This document shows positions 1 to 6,911 of a DNA stretch of 9,345 nucleotides, in pieces. Position 1 is the stretch's first letter. Each line of letters opens with the position of its first letter. The notes under the pieces are model-generated. The model was not told the DNA's origin. It saw nothing but the letters and a program-made list of their open reading frames with translations, and searched no databases. The DNA is taken from NCBI GenBank assembly GCA_007120095.1, contig SKOM01000146.1, positions 1-9,345 of the forward strand. The letters run 5' to 3'. Source of the DNA: Candidatus Competibacteraceae bacterium (lineage in GTDB: Bacteria > Pseudomonadota > Gammaproteobacteria > Competibacterales > Competibacteraceae). The position numbers were made by a program, and so were the translations under genes.

Positions 1-1682
1 AGCGGGTTTGTCCCGTTCATGACCCGTAGAAAACCGGCGGCCTGTTCAAAGGTTTTATGGCCTAAACGCGGCACCTTTAATAAGGTCTGTCGATCAGGGA
101 AGGTACTGTGTTGATCCCGGTAGACCACGATTTGCCGTGCCAATCCGGCGTTCAAGCCGGCGACTCGGGACAGTAGCGCCACTGAAGCGGTGTTGAGATC
201 CACACCGACCGCGTTGACACAGTCCTCGACCACGGCATCCAGTGTCCGGCTTAAGCGGCCCTGGTTGAGATCGTGTTGATACTGGCCGACACCGATGGCT
301 TTGGGATCGATTTTAACCAGTTCAGCCAGTGGGTCTTGCAGACGGCGGGCAATGGAAGCCGCACCCCGCAAGCTGACATCAACACCGGGCAATTCTTCGC
401 TGGCCAAGGCCGAGGCCGAATACACCGAAGCACCGGCTTCAGAAATCAGCAGTTTTTGCAGTTTAAGCGTGGGATGGCGTTGCAGCAGCTCTTGCACCAG
501 CTTATCAGTTTCCCGCGATGCCGTACCATTACCGATGCTGATGAGTTCAACGTGGTGCTGCTGAGCCAGGCGTGTCAAGGTAGCAATCGCAGCATCCCAC
601 TGTTTTTGCGGGGCATGGGGATAAATGGTGTCTGTGGCCACCAATTTGCCGGTGGCATCGACCACAGCGACTTTGACCCCGGTGCGTAGACCGGGGTCCA
701 GGCCCATGGTCGGGCGCGGGCCAGCAGGAGCCGCCAGCAACAAATCTTTCAGATTACGGGCGAAGACCTGAATCGCTTCGTCCTCAGCCTGCTGGCGCAG
801 GGTGTTGTGGACATCTAACTCAATGCGACTGGCCAGCTTGACGCGCCATGTCCAACGTGCGGTTTCCAGCAACCACGCATCCGCCGGACGGCCTTGATCA
901 TGAATATGAAACTGGCGGGCAATCCGAGCTTCGCAGGGATGGGGACGTTCGGGATTCAGCTCAGGGAAGTCTAGGGTTAAATTCAGAACGCCCTCATTGC
1001 GCCCGCGTAGCAGTGCCAATACTCGGTGTGAGGGAATTTTCGGCAGGGCTTCCCGGTAGTCAAAATAATCGGCAAACTTCGCCCCTGTTGGGGCTTGTCC
1101 GTCGATGAGCTTGGCACATAACCAGGCATGATCCCAGACATAATCACGCAGCTCGCCCACCAGCTCCGCGTCCTCGGCGAAACGCTCCATTAGAATCTGC
1201 CGTGCCCCGGCCAATGCCGTATCAGGATCGGTAATGGATTGCTCTGGATTTAAAAACTGCGTGGCCAGCGTTTCCGGGATGTGCTCAGGGTGTTCGAGCA
1301 GACTGACCGCCAGCGGCTCTAAACCGGTCTCACGGGCTATCTGTGCCTTGGTACGGCGCTTGGGCTTATACGGCAGGTACAGGTCTTCGAGGCGGGTCTT
1401 GCTGTCGGCTATCTCGATGGCTAGACGTAAGGCATCGCTGAGTTGACCCTGTGCTTCGATAGTGGTCAATATCGTTTGGCGGCGCTGATCGAGTTCGCGT
1501 AGATAGTGCAAACGTTCTTCCAGCAGCCGCAGTTGCGCATCGTCAAGTTCGCCCGTTGCTTCCTTGCGATAACGGGCGATAAACGGTACGGTGGCACCGC
1601 CGTCGAGCAATTCGACGGCCGCGCTGACTTGGGCTTCACGCACACCCAGCTCTTGCGCCAAGCGCTGTTCGACGCTGGCCAT
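1..1682 (-). CDS. tex: Tex, transcription accessory / RNA-binding protein (3' end outside window)
   Basis: Tex is a conserved cytoplasmic nucleic-acid-binding protein linked to transcription and RNA metabolism. I translated the minus strand from the ATG at 1682 and found one open frame of 560 codons reaching the window edge with no stop. The N-terminal helical part (VPFIARYRKE near residue 33, DLYLPYKPKRRT near 100, RGRNEGVL near 227) is typical Tex. The YqgF/RNase H-like domain opens at MGLDPGLRTGVKVAVVD (residue 326 onward). The signature VGQYQHD lies near 465, and helix-hairpin-helix repeats follow to about 560. Family members are about 770 residues, so the rest of the HhH region and the C-terminal S1 domain should lie beyond position 1. 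The start shares one base with the rraA stop (TGATG arrangement), which suggests translational coupling. No frameshift is seen. Identification is firm from direct similarity to E. coli Tex (YhgF). Confidence 0.97.
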   Translation of the reverse strand, partial: MASVEQRLAQELGVREAQVSAAVELLDGGATVPFIARYRKEATGELDDAQLRLLEERLHYLRELDQRRQTILTTIEAQGQLSDALRLAIEIADSKTRLEDLYLPYKPKRRTKAQIARETGLEPLAVSLLEHPEHIPETLATQFLNPEQSITDPDTALAGARQILMERFAEDAELVGELRDYVWDHAWLCAKLIDGQAPTGAKFADYFDYREALPKIPSHRVLALLRGRNEGVLNLTLDFPELNPERPHPCEARIARQFHIHDQGRPADAWLLETARWTWRVKLASRIELDVHNTLRQQAEDEAIQVFARNLKDLLLAAPAGPRPTMGLDPGLRTGVKVAVVDATGKLVATDTIYPHAPQKQWDAAIATLTRLAQQHHVELISIGNGTASRETDKLVQELLQRHPTLKLQKLLISEAGASVYSASALASEELPGVDVSLRGAASIARRLQDPLAELVKIDPKAIGVGQYQHDLNQGRLSRTLDAVVEDCVNAVGVDLNTASVALLSRVAGLNAGLARQIVVYRDQHSTFPDRQTLLKVPRLGHKTFEQAAGFLRVMNGTNP

Positions 1683-2164
1683 CAGCGCTCCACAGGCTGT
1701 GCGGCGACAACCACCCCGTCACTGTCAGCGTATACATACTGGCCTGAGCGAAAATCCACCCCGGCAAAGCGCACGGGGACATCCGCTTGCCCCTCTCCGC
1801 GTTTGACGCTGCGCAGGGGATGAGCCGCCAGGGCTTTAATGCCGATATCCATTTGGGCGAGTTCGGTGGTGTCACGCACACAGCCGTTCACGATAATCCC
1901 TGCCCAACCATTGGCCTGCGCCAGGGCGGCGAGTTGATCACCGACCAATGCGCAACGCAATGACCCCCCGCCATCAATGACCAGTACTTGCCCATGCCCC
2001 GTTTGTTCCAGGGCCGAGCGGACGAGGGAGTTATCCTCAAACAATTTAAGTGTCACCACTCGGCCATGAAAGGCATGACGGCCACCAAAATCACGCAGCA
2101 GCGGCTCAGCGATTTGCAGCCACTCGCTGTGGGCATCGCACAGATCAGCGGTAGAGTCGCTCAT
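1682..2164 (-). CDS. rraA: RraA-family protein (RNase E regulator-like / possible aldolase)
   Basis: 160 residues, the normal length for RraA. Diagnostic stretches are LCDAHSEW near residue 8, FEDNSLVR at 42-49, VLVIDGGGSLRCALVGDQLA at 60-79, GWAGIIVNGCVRDT at 86-99, DIGIKAL at 106-112 and the GVDFRSGQYVYADSDG segment near the C-terminus. E. coli RraA binds the RNase E scaffold and inhibits it. Related proteins are metal-dependent HMG/CHA aldolases that also decarboxylate oxaloacetate. Here D76, R97 and D98 form the D-X20-R-D motif of the catalytic members, whereas E. coli RraA as I recall it has Arg-Gln at the R-D position. Chemical activity is therefore possible, and the RNase E role is only inferred from the family name. 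The ATG at 2164 is 3 nt from the mepK stop with no strong Shine-Dalgarno, so translation is probably coupled to the upstream gene; the stop overlaps the tex start by one base. Confidence 0.93.
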   Translation of the reverse strand: MSDSTADLCDAHSEWLQIAEPLLRDFGGRHAFHGRVVTLKLFEDNSLVRSALEQTGHGQVLVIDGGGSLRCALVGDQLAALAQANGWAGIIVNGCVRDTTELAQMDIGIKALAAHPLRSVKRGEGQADVPVRFAGVDFRSGQYVYADSDGVVVAAQPVER

Positions 2165-2167
2165 GAT

Positions 2168-2782
2168 TTAAGCGCCCCATTGACGTACCGGGCCGGTATC
2201 AATATGGACAAAACGGGAGCGGCTGTAGCGTCCGACACCGCCCACTTGCAATGACACGGCAGCGCGGTGTACTTCGTCAAAATTGCAGTCAGGCATGCGA
2301 ATATCGATGGCCTTGGCGTGTAAGTGCATGCTGTTGCGAGCGACATTGCGCGAACGCTGGCGCAGCATGGCATTGGTTTCAGGAGAGCGGTAGCCGCTCA
2401 GCACATGAATCGGCTGGCGGGGTTCAAGCTGTAACTGCAATACATAGAGCGTGTCGATTAACTTAGGATCCATGCGTTTGAACTGATCGTTACGACGATC
2501 TCTCATCAGGTAACTCAGGGCTTGCAGCGATTCTTCCAGGTAACCGTCAGTCGGCGTCCAATACACCGTGCGTAGCATTTCGCCCGTATTGGGTGAATAC
2601 AGCGACAGAATACGTTCTGTGCGGGAGGAAGGGAGTGTTGCAGCTAAGGCGGCAGGGCTGGCGAGTGCCACGCCAGCACCGACGGCTGACAATTTGAGAA
2701 AATATCGGCGGCTGCTGGTCGTGATGTCCTGCGTTGCGTCTTTGCCGGTTTTTAACAGATTAAGCGCTTCTAATGAGGGCAT
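2168..2782 (-). CDS. MepK/YcbK-type murein endopeptidase (DUF882, M15-like), Tat-exported
   Basis: 204 residues. The family contains E. coli MepK (YcbK), a periplasmic zinc endopeptidase that cleaves peptidoglycan cross-links, notably 3-3 (mDAP-mDAP) bonds. SRRYFLK (residues 24-30) is a twin-arginine motif. It is followed by a hydrophobic segment to about 45 and a likely signal peptidase site ALA-A at 45-48, so the enzyme should be exported folded by Tat. The catalytic half has VLSGYRSPETN near 127-137, zinc ligands H153 and D160 within SMHLHAKAID, and H193 in FVHIDTGP. The usual Gly of the HxxGxAxD motif is Ala156 here; the ligands are intact. The start at 2782 is the only Met upstream of the Tat motif and has an AGGAGAA ribosome site 8 nt away. 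It is the first gene of the mepK-rraA-tex run. Family assignment is sure; substrate preference is by homology. Confidence 0.92.
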   Translation of the reverse strand: MPSLEALNLLKTGKDATQDITTSSRRYFLKLSAVGAGVALASPAALAATLPSSRTERILSLYSPNTGEMLRTVYWTPTDGYLEESLQALSYLMRDRRNDQFKRMDPKLIDTLYVLQLQLEPRQPIHVLSGYRSPETNAMLRQRSRNVARNSMHLHAKAIDIRMPDCNFDEVHRAAVSLQVGGVGRYSRSRFVHIDTGPVRQWGA

Positions 2783-2790
2783 GAATCAAG

Positions 2791-2797
2791 TTCTCCT
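2791..2797 (-). promoter_or_regulatory. Ribosome binding site of the mepK-like gene
   Basis: On the minus strand this reads AGGAGAA, a near-perfect Shine-Dalgarno 8 nt before the ATG at 2782. It supports that start, although the Tat n-region is rather long (23 residues before the first residue of the motif). Confidence 0.75.
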
Positions 2798-2840
2798 AGT
2801 CTAATTAATTGACTTATTGTAAATAATATTATCAATCAAG
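2798..2840 (-). promoter_or_regulatory. AT-rich candidate promoter region of mepK-rraA-tex
   Basis: A strongly AT-rich stretch lies just upstream of the first gene of the operon, unlike the surrounding GC-richer DNA. On the minus strand it holds two -10-like hexamers, GATAAT (2828-2833) and TACAAT (2816-2821), each one mismatch from TATAAT. Neither has a convincing -35 at the usual distance. The tract from 2809 to 2839 is also an imperfect inverted repeat, with TTGACTTAT facing ATCAATCAA. Position and composition suggest a promoter; exact elements are uncertain. Confidence 0.35.
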
Positions 2841-2894
2841 CCACAGGCTGGGGGGTGCTCCCATAGCAGGTCGGCTCATTCTAATTGTTCTAAC

Positions 2895-2920
2895 AGCAGA
2901 CTGGCAATCTACAATCTGCT
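2895..2920 (-). terminator. Hairpin directly after the glk stop; weak terminator or mRNA 3'-end stem
   Basis: In the minus-strand transcript, AGCAGAUUG (2920-2912) pairs with CAGUCUGCU (2903-2895). This is a 9-bp stem with one G-U pair and an 8-nt loop, starting at the base after the glk TAA. The sequence after it (GTTAGAACAATTAG) has no U-run, so it is not a classical intrinsic terminator. It may be an RNA-stabilising stem or a rho-assisted end. The rest of the 2783-2920 gap holds only the AT-rich upstream region of the mepK-like gene. Confidence 0.3.
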
Positions 2921-3889
2921 TTAAGCTGTGTGAGTTTGGCATAGTATTTGTGCCACGCCTTGTAGAGTGGGGTGGTTTGCCGTGATTAAATAACCCGGTA
3001 TGGATTGCAAATAGCGCGCATAACGGCCTTTGGCGATAAAGCGTTCCCGAAATGGTGATTGTTCGAGAAATTGCCCCCACTTTGGGAGAATGCCTCCACC
3101 GACATACAAACCGCCACGCGCCCCAAAAGTCAACACCAGATTACCCGCCACCGTACCGAGCAGAGCGCAAAAATGCGTTAATGTGGCGTGGCAGACCGGG
3201 CAAGCGGCATCGAGACCCCGCTGGGCGATGGCTTGGGCGCTGAGCCGCTCAGCTATTTGGCCGTGTTGTTCGGCCACAGCACGATACAGCGTTGGCAGGC
3301 CGCTACCGGATAATAGCCGTTCTGCCGAGACATGGGGGTACCAGTCGCGCACCCGATCGATCAGATCGGCCTCGTCACGATTGCTTGCCGCCAAAGTGGC
3401 GTGCCCGCCCTCGCCCGCTATGGGTAACCAGCCGTCTTGGTGGGGGAGCAGCCCTGCCATGCCCAAACCCGTACCCGAACCGATCAAGGCCAGCGGAGTA
3501 TGGGGTTGTGGCTGGCCGGGCATGAACTGGCGGTAGTCTTGATGAGGCTGCAAGGTGGGCAAAGCCAGCGCCAGTGCCGCGAAATCGTTCAAAATGACCA
3601 GTTGTTCCCATCCCCATTGCCGTTGCAATTGGGTGCGACTGAATTGCCAAGCGTGGTTGGTCATACGGATCCAGTCGCCCGTCACCGGTGCGGCAATGGC
3701 AAAAGCGCCTGCCTTAGGGGCAGTGTCCGCGTGTTCAGCCAGATAGCCGCGCAATGCCGCATCAAGGCTAGGGTAGTCCTGACAGTTCAGGGTTTGATGG
3801 CGCACGGGTGATTGACCGGCTTGCAACACCAGGGCAAAGCGCACATGGGTGCCGCCGATATCCGCTGTCAGCCAGGGCAGGCTAGGCAT
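2921..3889 (-). CDS. glk: Glucokinase (Glk family, not ROK)
   Basis: Phosphorylates glucose to glucose-6-phosphate with ATP in the cytoplasm, feeding Entner-Doudoroff, glycolysis or the pentose phosphate route. From the ATG at 3889 the protein has 322 residues, against 321 for E. coli Glk, and the landmarks line up. The phosphate-binding motif is DIGGTHVRFAL (from residue 10). The glucose ligands N101 and D102 are in NDF, E160 and H163 in GEGGH, and E190 in HVSAER. The ATP loop GSGTGLG is near 137-143, and GARGGLYVGGGILPK lies in the C-terminal half. All catalytic residues are present. An in-frame TTG at 3904 would add five residues; neither start has a good Shine-Dalgarno, and I prefer the ATG on length. 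It follows the M42 peptidase gene by 30 nt, so it is probably the last gene of the asnO-ngg-peptidase transcript. Confidence 0.95.
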   Translation of the reverse strand: MPSLPWLTADIGGTHVRFALVLQAGQSPVRHQTLNCQDYPSLDAALRGYLAEHADTAPKAGAFAIAAPVTGDWIRMTNHAWQFSRTQLQRQWGWEQLVILNDFAALALALPTLQPHQDYRQFMPGQPQPHTPLALIGSGTGLGMAGLLPHQDGWLPIAGEGGHATLAASNRDEADLIDRVRDWYPHVSAERLLSGSGLPTLYRAVAEQHGQIAERLSAQAIAQRGLDAACPVCHATLTHFCALLGTVAGNLVLTFGARGGLYVGGGILPKWGQFLEQSPFRERFIAKGRYARYLQSIPGYLITANHPTLQGVAQILCQTHTA

Positions 3890-3919
3890 AGCGCCGTGAC
3901 TCAATGGGTGAGAGAGTGG

Positions 3920-5119
3920 CTAATCACTGCGCTTATCATCATCACTGTTGTTTCCCAGGAAGTCACGAGGATAAGGCAGTTTGGGTTCAGGTAAGCGAAT
4001 ATCTTCAGGTTCAATCTGGTGGGAAAAGCCATCAATGGGACCCAGTGCGCGGCTGTCACGGGCCATGGTGGGTGGGCTTTGTACGTACAGGGTGACCAAC
4101 TCAGCAATGGCCGTTAAAGCCCCGATATGCGTGCGTTCATAGCCATGTGAAGAATCCGCCCCAAACCCAATCAATGCGGTACGGATGTCATTGCCCGCCT
4201 CTAAAGCGGCGGCACTGTCGCTGTGATAAAAGCGGAACAGGTCACGCCGATGTTCGATATCATTTTGTTTGCACAACTGAATCAGCTTATGGCTAAGATG
4301 ATAATCGTAAGGTCCGCTGCCGTCTTGCATCACGATGGTGACCCCTGATTCGCGCGAATTCTGGCCGGCTGCCGGGATGGCGATATCCACCCCCACCATT
4401 TCGCTGACCTCGCCGCGCAGAATGGCCGAGGCCCCAGAACCGACCTCCTCGCTGATGGTAAACAGGGGATACCATTTGATCGGCAGGGTAATGCTATTGT
4501 CCTGAATGGCCTTGCAGGCGGCGAGCAAAGCGGCAACCCCGGCTTTGTCATCGAGATGGCGCGAACAAATAAAGCCATTGGGCAGCATTTCCGGGCTGGG
4601 GTCGATAACCAGATAATCGCCGATATTAATCCCTAAGCGCTCTAAATCCTCGCGGCCATCACAGAATTCGTCAACGCGCAGCTCGACGTGATCCCAGGAA
4701 ATCGGCTGTTTGTCCACATCTTCGTTAAAGGCATGACCGGAGGCCAGCAACGGCAAAATCGTGCCGCGATAATAGCCTTCGTCGGTGTATAGCGTGACGC
4801 GAGCGCCCTCGGCAAAGCGGCTCGACCAGGTGCCGATAGGTGTTAATGCGAGACGCCCTGTGTCTTTCAACATCCGCACCATTGCCCCCAGGGTATCCAG
4901 ATGGGCGACGACGGCCCGTGCGGGGTTGCTGTTGCGGCCAGGAATGCTGGCGCGGATGGCCCCTCGCCGGGTGAGCTCATGCTCAATGCCTAGATTATGG
5001 AGTTTCTGGCAAGTGTAGTGCACGATCTCATCGGTCAAACCCACCGGGCTAGGGATAGCCAACAACTCCAGCAACGTTTGCGTGAGAAAATCGACATCGA
5101 TATCAAGCTTTTTGGGCAT
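3920..5119 (-). CDS. M42-family metallopeptidase of the NAGGN osmoprotectant locus
   Basis: 399 residues from the ATG at 5119. This is the family annotated as osmoprotectant NAGGN system M42 family peptidase, which accompanies asnO and ngg. M42 and related enzymes are cytoplasmic two-metal aminopeptidases. The ligand set is visible: H73 and D75 in VVAHLDTLGAM, D190/D191 in SRHLDDKAGVA, E224/E225 in ISEEVGSGAS, D245 in VGVDIAIPA, and H331 in ERTHIGAL. It is probably active on a peptide or amidated dipeptide. Its true substrate is unknown; hydrolysis of NAGGN or trimming of by-products is inference. A second ATG at 5140 would add seven residues and lengthen the overlap with ngg. I chose 5119 because the protein then opens with MPKKLDIDVDFLTQTLLEL, family-like, and a weak GAG-type ribosome site precedes it. 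The frame overlaps the end of ngg by 17 nt, so translation is probably coupled. The acidic C-terminal tail looks disordered. Confidence 0.93.
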   Translation of the reverse strand: MPKKLDIDVDFLTQTLLELLAIPSPVGLTDEIVHYTCQKLHNLGIEHELTRRGAIRASIPGRNSNPARAVVAHLDTLGAMVRMLKDTGRLALTPIGTWSSRFAEGARVTLYTDEGYYRGTILPLLASGHAFNEDVDKQPISWDHVELRVDEFCDGREDLERLGINIGDYLVIDPSPEMLPNGFICSRHLDDKAGVAALLAACKAIQDNSITLPIKWYPLFTISEEVGSGASAILRGEVSEMVGVDIAIPAAGQNSRESGVTIVMQDGSGPYDYHLSHKLIQLCKQNDIEHRRDLFRFYHSDSAAALEAGNDIRTALIGFGADSSHGYERTHIGALTAIAELVTLYVQSPPTMARDSRALGPIDGFSHQIEPEDIRLPEPKLPYPRDFLGNNSDDDKRSD

Positions 5120-6911
5120 AGGTTGTCTCGCGAGTAACATCAGTTTGAATCGTTAAGGGAAACAACAGATCAATGAAACGTTCGGCAGTGGGTTGTGGCT
5201 CGTGGTTTGCCAAACCGGGGCGTTCATTAGCCTCAATAACGACATAATCCGGGCCGTCCACAGCGGGAACCAGAAAATCCAGCCCGACGACTGGAATATC
5301 TAATACTCTCGCTGCTTTTTCGGCCGCTTCGCGCAATTTAGGGTTTAATTTAACCGTGACATCATGGATGGTACCGCCGGTGTGCAGATTCGCCGTAGCG
5401 CGCACCTGTAGTGAGCGTGCATAGGGCAAAACTTCATCCAGCGCATAGCCGGCTTTTTCGACGCAGCGACGGGTGGCTTCATCCTTGGGAATCCGCGACT
5501 CACCGCCGGTGGCGGCAGCGCGACGGCGACTTTGCTTGTCGATGAGTTCGCTGATGGTATGGCGACCATCCCCGACGATGCGTGCCGGGCGGCGCACAGC
5601 GGCAGCCACCATCTGGAAGTTGATGACGATAAGGCGCAGATCTTCGCCGGGGCAGTAGCGCTCCAGCAGCACCTGGTGGTGGTAGTGGCGGGCGTTTTCA
5701 ATCGCCGGAGAGATTTCTTCCGGCTCGGTGAGATTAACACTGATGCCTTGCCCCTGCTCAGCATCGGCGGGTTTGACTACAATCGCTTGGTGTTCGGCTA
5801 AGAAATCACGAGCAGCGGTTTCATCCCCGGCGATCTGCTGGGCAGGGACTTGTAGGCCGTGTTGAGCGAGTAGCCGCAAGGTCACCCGCTTGTTTTGGCA
5901 GCGGCTCATGGCGATGGCCGAGGTGAGTTCGGTGAGTGATTCGCGGCAAACAATCCGGCGGCCGCCTAAACTGAGCAAAAAATAGCCTTCTTTGGCATCG
6001 AGTACTTCGACATGGATACCCCGCCGTCGGGCTTCTTCAGTGATCAGTCGAGCGTAAGGATTGAGTTGTCGCTCTGCCTCGTCGGGACCTGTGAACAACG
6101 GTTCATTGATGGCATTTTTGCGTTTGATGGCGAATACCGGGACCCGTTGAAAGCCGAGCTTTTCGTATAAGGCAATGGCTTGGCGATTGTTGTGCAATAC
6201 AGATAAATCCATGTACATACGGCTACGTGCCTGATAATGTTCAATCAGATAGCGCACTAAAGCCTCACCGACACCGGGATGCTGGGTCTGCGGATCGACG
6301 GCCAGACACCACAGGCTCGATCCCCCCTCGGGGTCAGCAAACGCATGAACATGGTCGATGCCTGTGACGGTACCGATGAGTTCACCACTGAGCAAGTCTT
6401 CAGCAACCAAGTAGGTGATTTTCCGGGAGGCACGGTTTTTCCACACAAAGCCCGGTTCCACCGGAACCATATGCCGGGTCTCGTAGATGCGGTTAATACA
6501 GGCCGCATCGGCTCGAGTGCGCAGCCGCCGCACGGCAAACCCCTTTTGGTGAGCGCGGCGGTGCTGGTAATTGGCCAACCATATGCGATAAGTATGTGAG
6601 GGATCCAGAAACAGCGCTTGCGGCGCTTGAGAAAGAATCACATGCGGGTCGCGCACGTAAATGGCAATATCGCGGCACCCGGGTTGTTCTTCGCTCAGCA
6701 CCCGAGCGACTTGGGCGGGCTGATGAAACGTATGCGCCATGATCAAACGCCCCCAGCCGCAGTTCAGGGCGATGTCCTCAGGCAACTGACGACCTTCCGG
6801 TGAGGCCTGAGGCGAGGCCTGGTGTTGCACACTGAGTCCGCTGTTGCGGCGCAGGCGGTGGCTGCGATGGATATCGCGCTGCATGGAGTCGGATTTGCGA
6901 TCAGAGGCCAT
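5103..6911 (-). CDS. ngg: N-acetylglutaminylglutamine synthetase (GNAT + ATP-grasp fusion)
   Basis: 602 residues. Known family role: acetylate glutamine from acetyl-CoA and ligate a second glutamine with ATP, giving N-acetylglutaminylglutamine, the precursor of the osmolyte NAGGN. Residues 1-45 are a polar, Arg/Gln/Ser-rich leader with no recognisable fold. Residues 46-120 (CGWGRLIMAHTF, RDIAIYVRDPHVILS, LFLDPSHTYRI) appear to be a family-specific module. A GNAT domain follows at about 124-265. Its acetyl-CoA loop is in VDPQTQHPGVGEAL (Q210, G213, G215), and the motif-B region has N242 and Y249. The ATP-grasp ligase spans about 335-590 and resembles cyanophycin synthetase and glutathione synthetase. 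Key sites are K380 in VVKPADAEQGQG, E417 and E423 around ERYCPGEDLR, D545 in VGLDF, and E560/N562 in VIEANERPG. The ATG at 6911 overlaps the asnO stop by 11 nt; an alternative ATG lies at 6884. No strong ribosome site is seen at either, so coupling to asnO is likely. Confidence 0.95.
   Translation of the reverse strand: MASDRKSDSMQRDIHRSHRLRRNSGLSVQHQASPQASPEGRQLPEDIALNCGWGRLIMAHTFHQPAQVARVLSEEQPGCRDIAIYVRDPHVILSQAPQALFLDPSHTYRIWLANYQHRRAHQKGFAVRRLRTRADAACINRIYETRHMVPVEPGFVWKNRASRKITYLVAEDLLSGELIGTVTGIDHVHAFADPEGGSSLWCLAVDPQTQHPGVGEALVRYLIEHYQARSRMYMDLSVLHNNRQAIALYEKLGFQRVPVFAIKRKNAINEPLFTGPDEAERQLNPYARLITEEARRRGIHVEVLDAKEGYFLLSLGGRRIVCRESLTELTSAIAMSRCQNKRVTLRLLAQHGLQVPAQQIAGDETAARDFLAEHQAIVVKPADAEQGQGISVNLTEPEEISPAIENARHYHHQVLLERYCPGEDLRLIVINFQMVAAAVRRPARIVGDGRHTISELIDKQSRRRAAATGGESRIPKDEATRRCVEKAGYALDEVLPYARSLQVRATANLHTGGTIHDVTVKLNPKLREAAEKAARVLDIPVVGLDFLVPAVDGPDYVVIEANERPGLANHEPQPTAERFIDLLFPLTIQTDVTRETTYAQKA

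Noticed and set aside
273..689. Open frame of 138 codons on the plus strand
   Set aside because: It runs antisense to tex, whose conserved frame is unbroken here. Its translation shows no recognisable domain.
675..698. Perfect 9-bp inverted repeat GACCCCGGT / ACCGGGGTC with a 6-nt loop
   Set aside because: It lies inside tex and encodes the invariant DPGLRTGV of the YqgF-like domain. The peptide itself favours this symmetry and there is no U-run.
3030..3536. Open frame of 168 codons on the plus strand
   Set aside because: Antisense to glk; Arg/Pro/Ser-rich translation typical of a shadow frame in GC-rich coding DNA.
3890..3904. TTG start for glk at 3904
   Set aside because: It would add five residues with no ribosome site. 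The ATG at 3889 gives 322 residues, matching the family length, though TTG is not excluded.
5120..5140. Upstream ATG at 5140 for the M42 peptidase
   Set aside because: No ribosome site precedes it, and the extra seven residues are unlike the usual start of the family; 5119 is preferred but not proven.
5345..5764. Minus-strand open frame of 139 codons within ngg
   Set aside because: Out-of-frame overlap with the conserved ATP-grasp domain of ngg; low-complexity translation.
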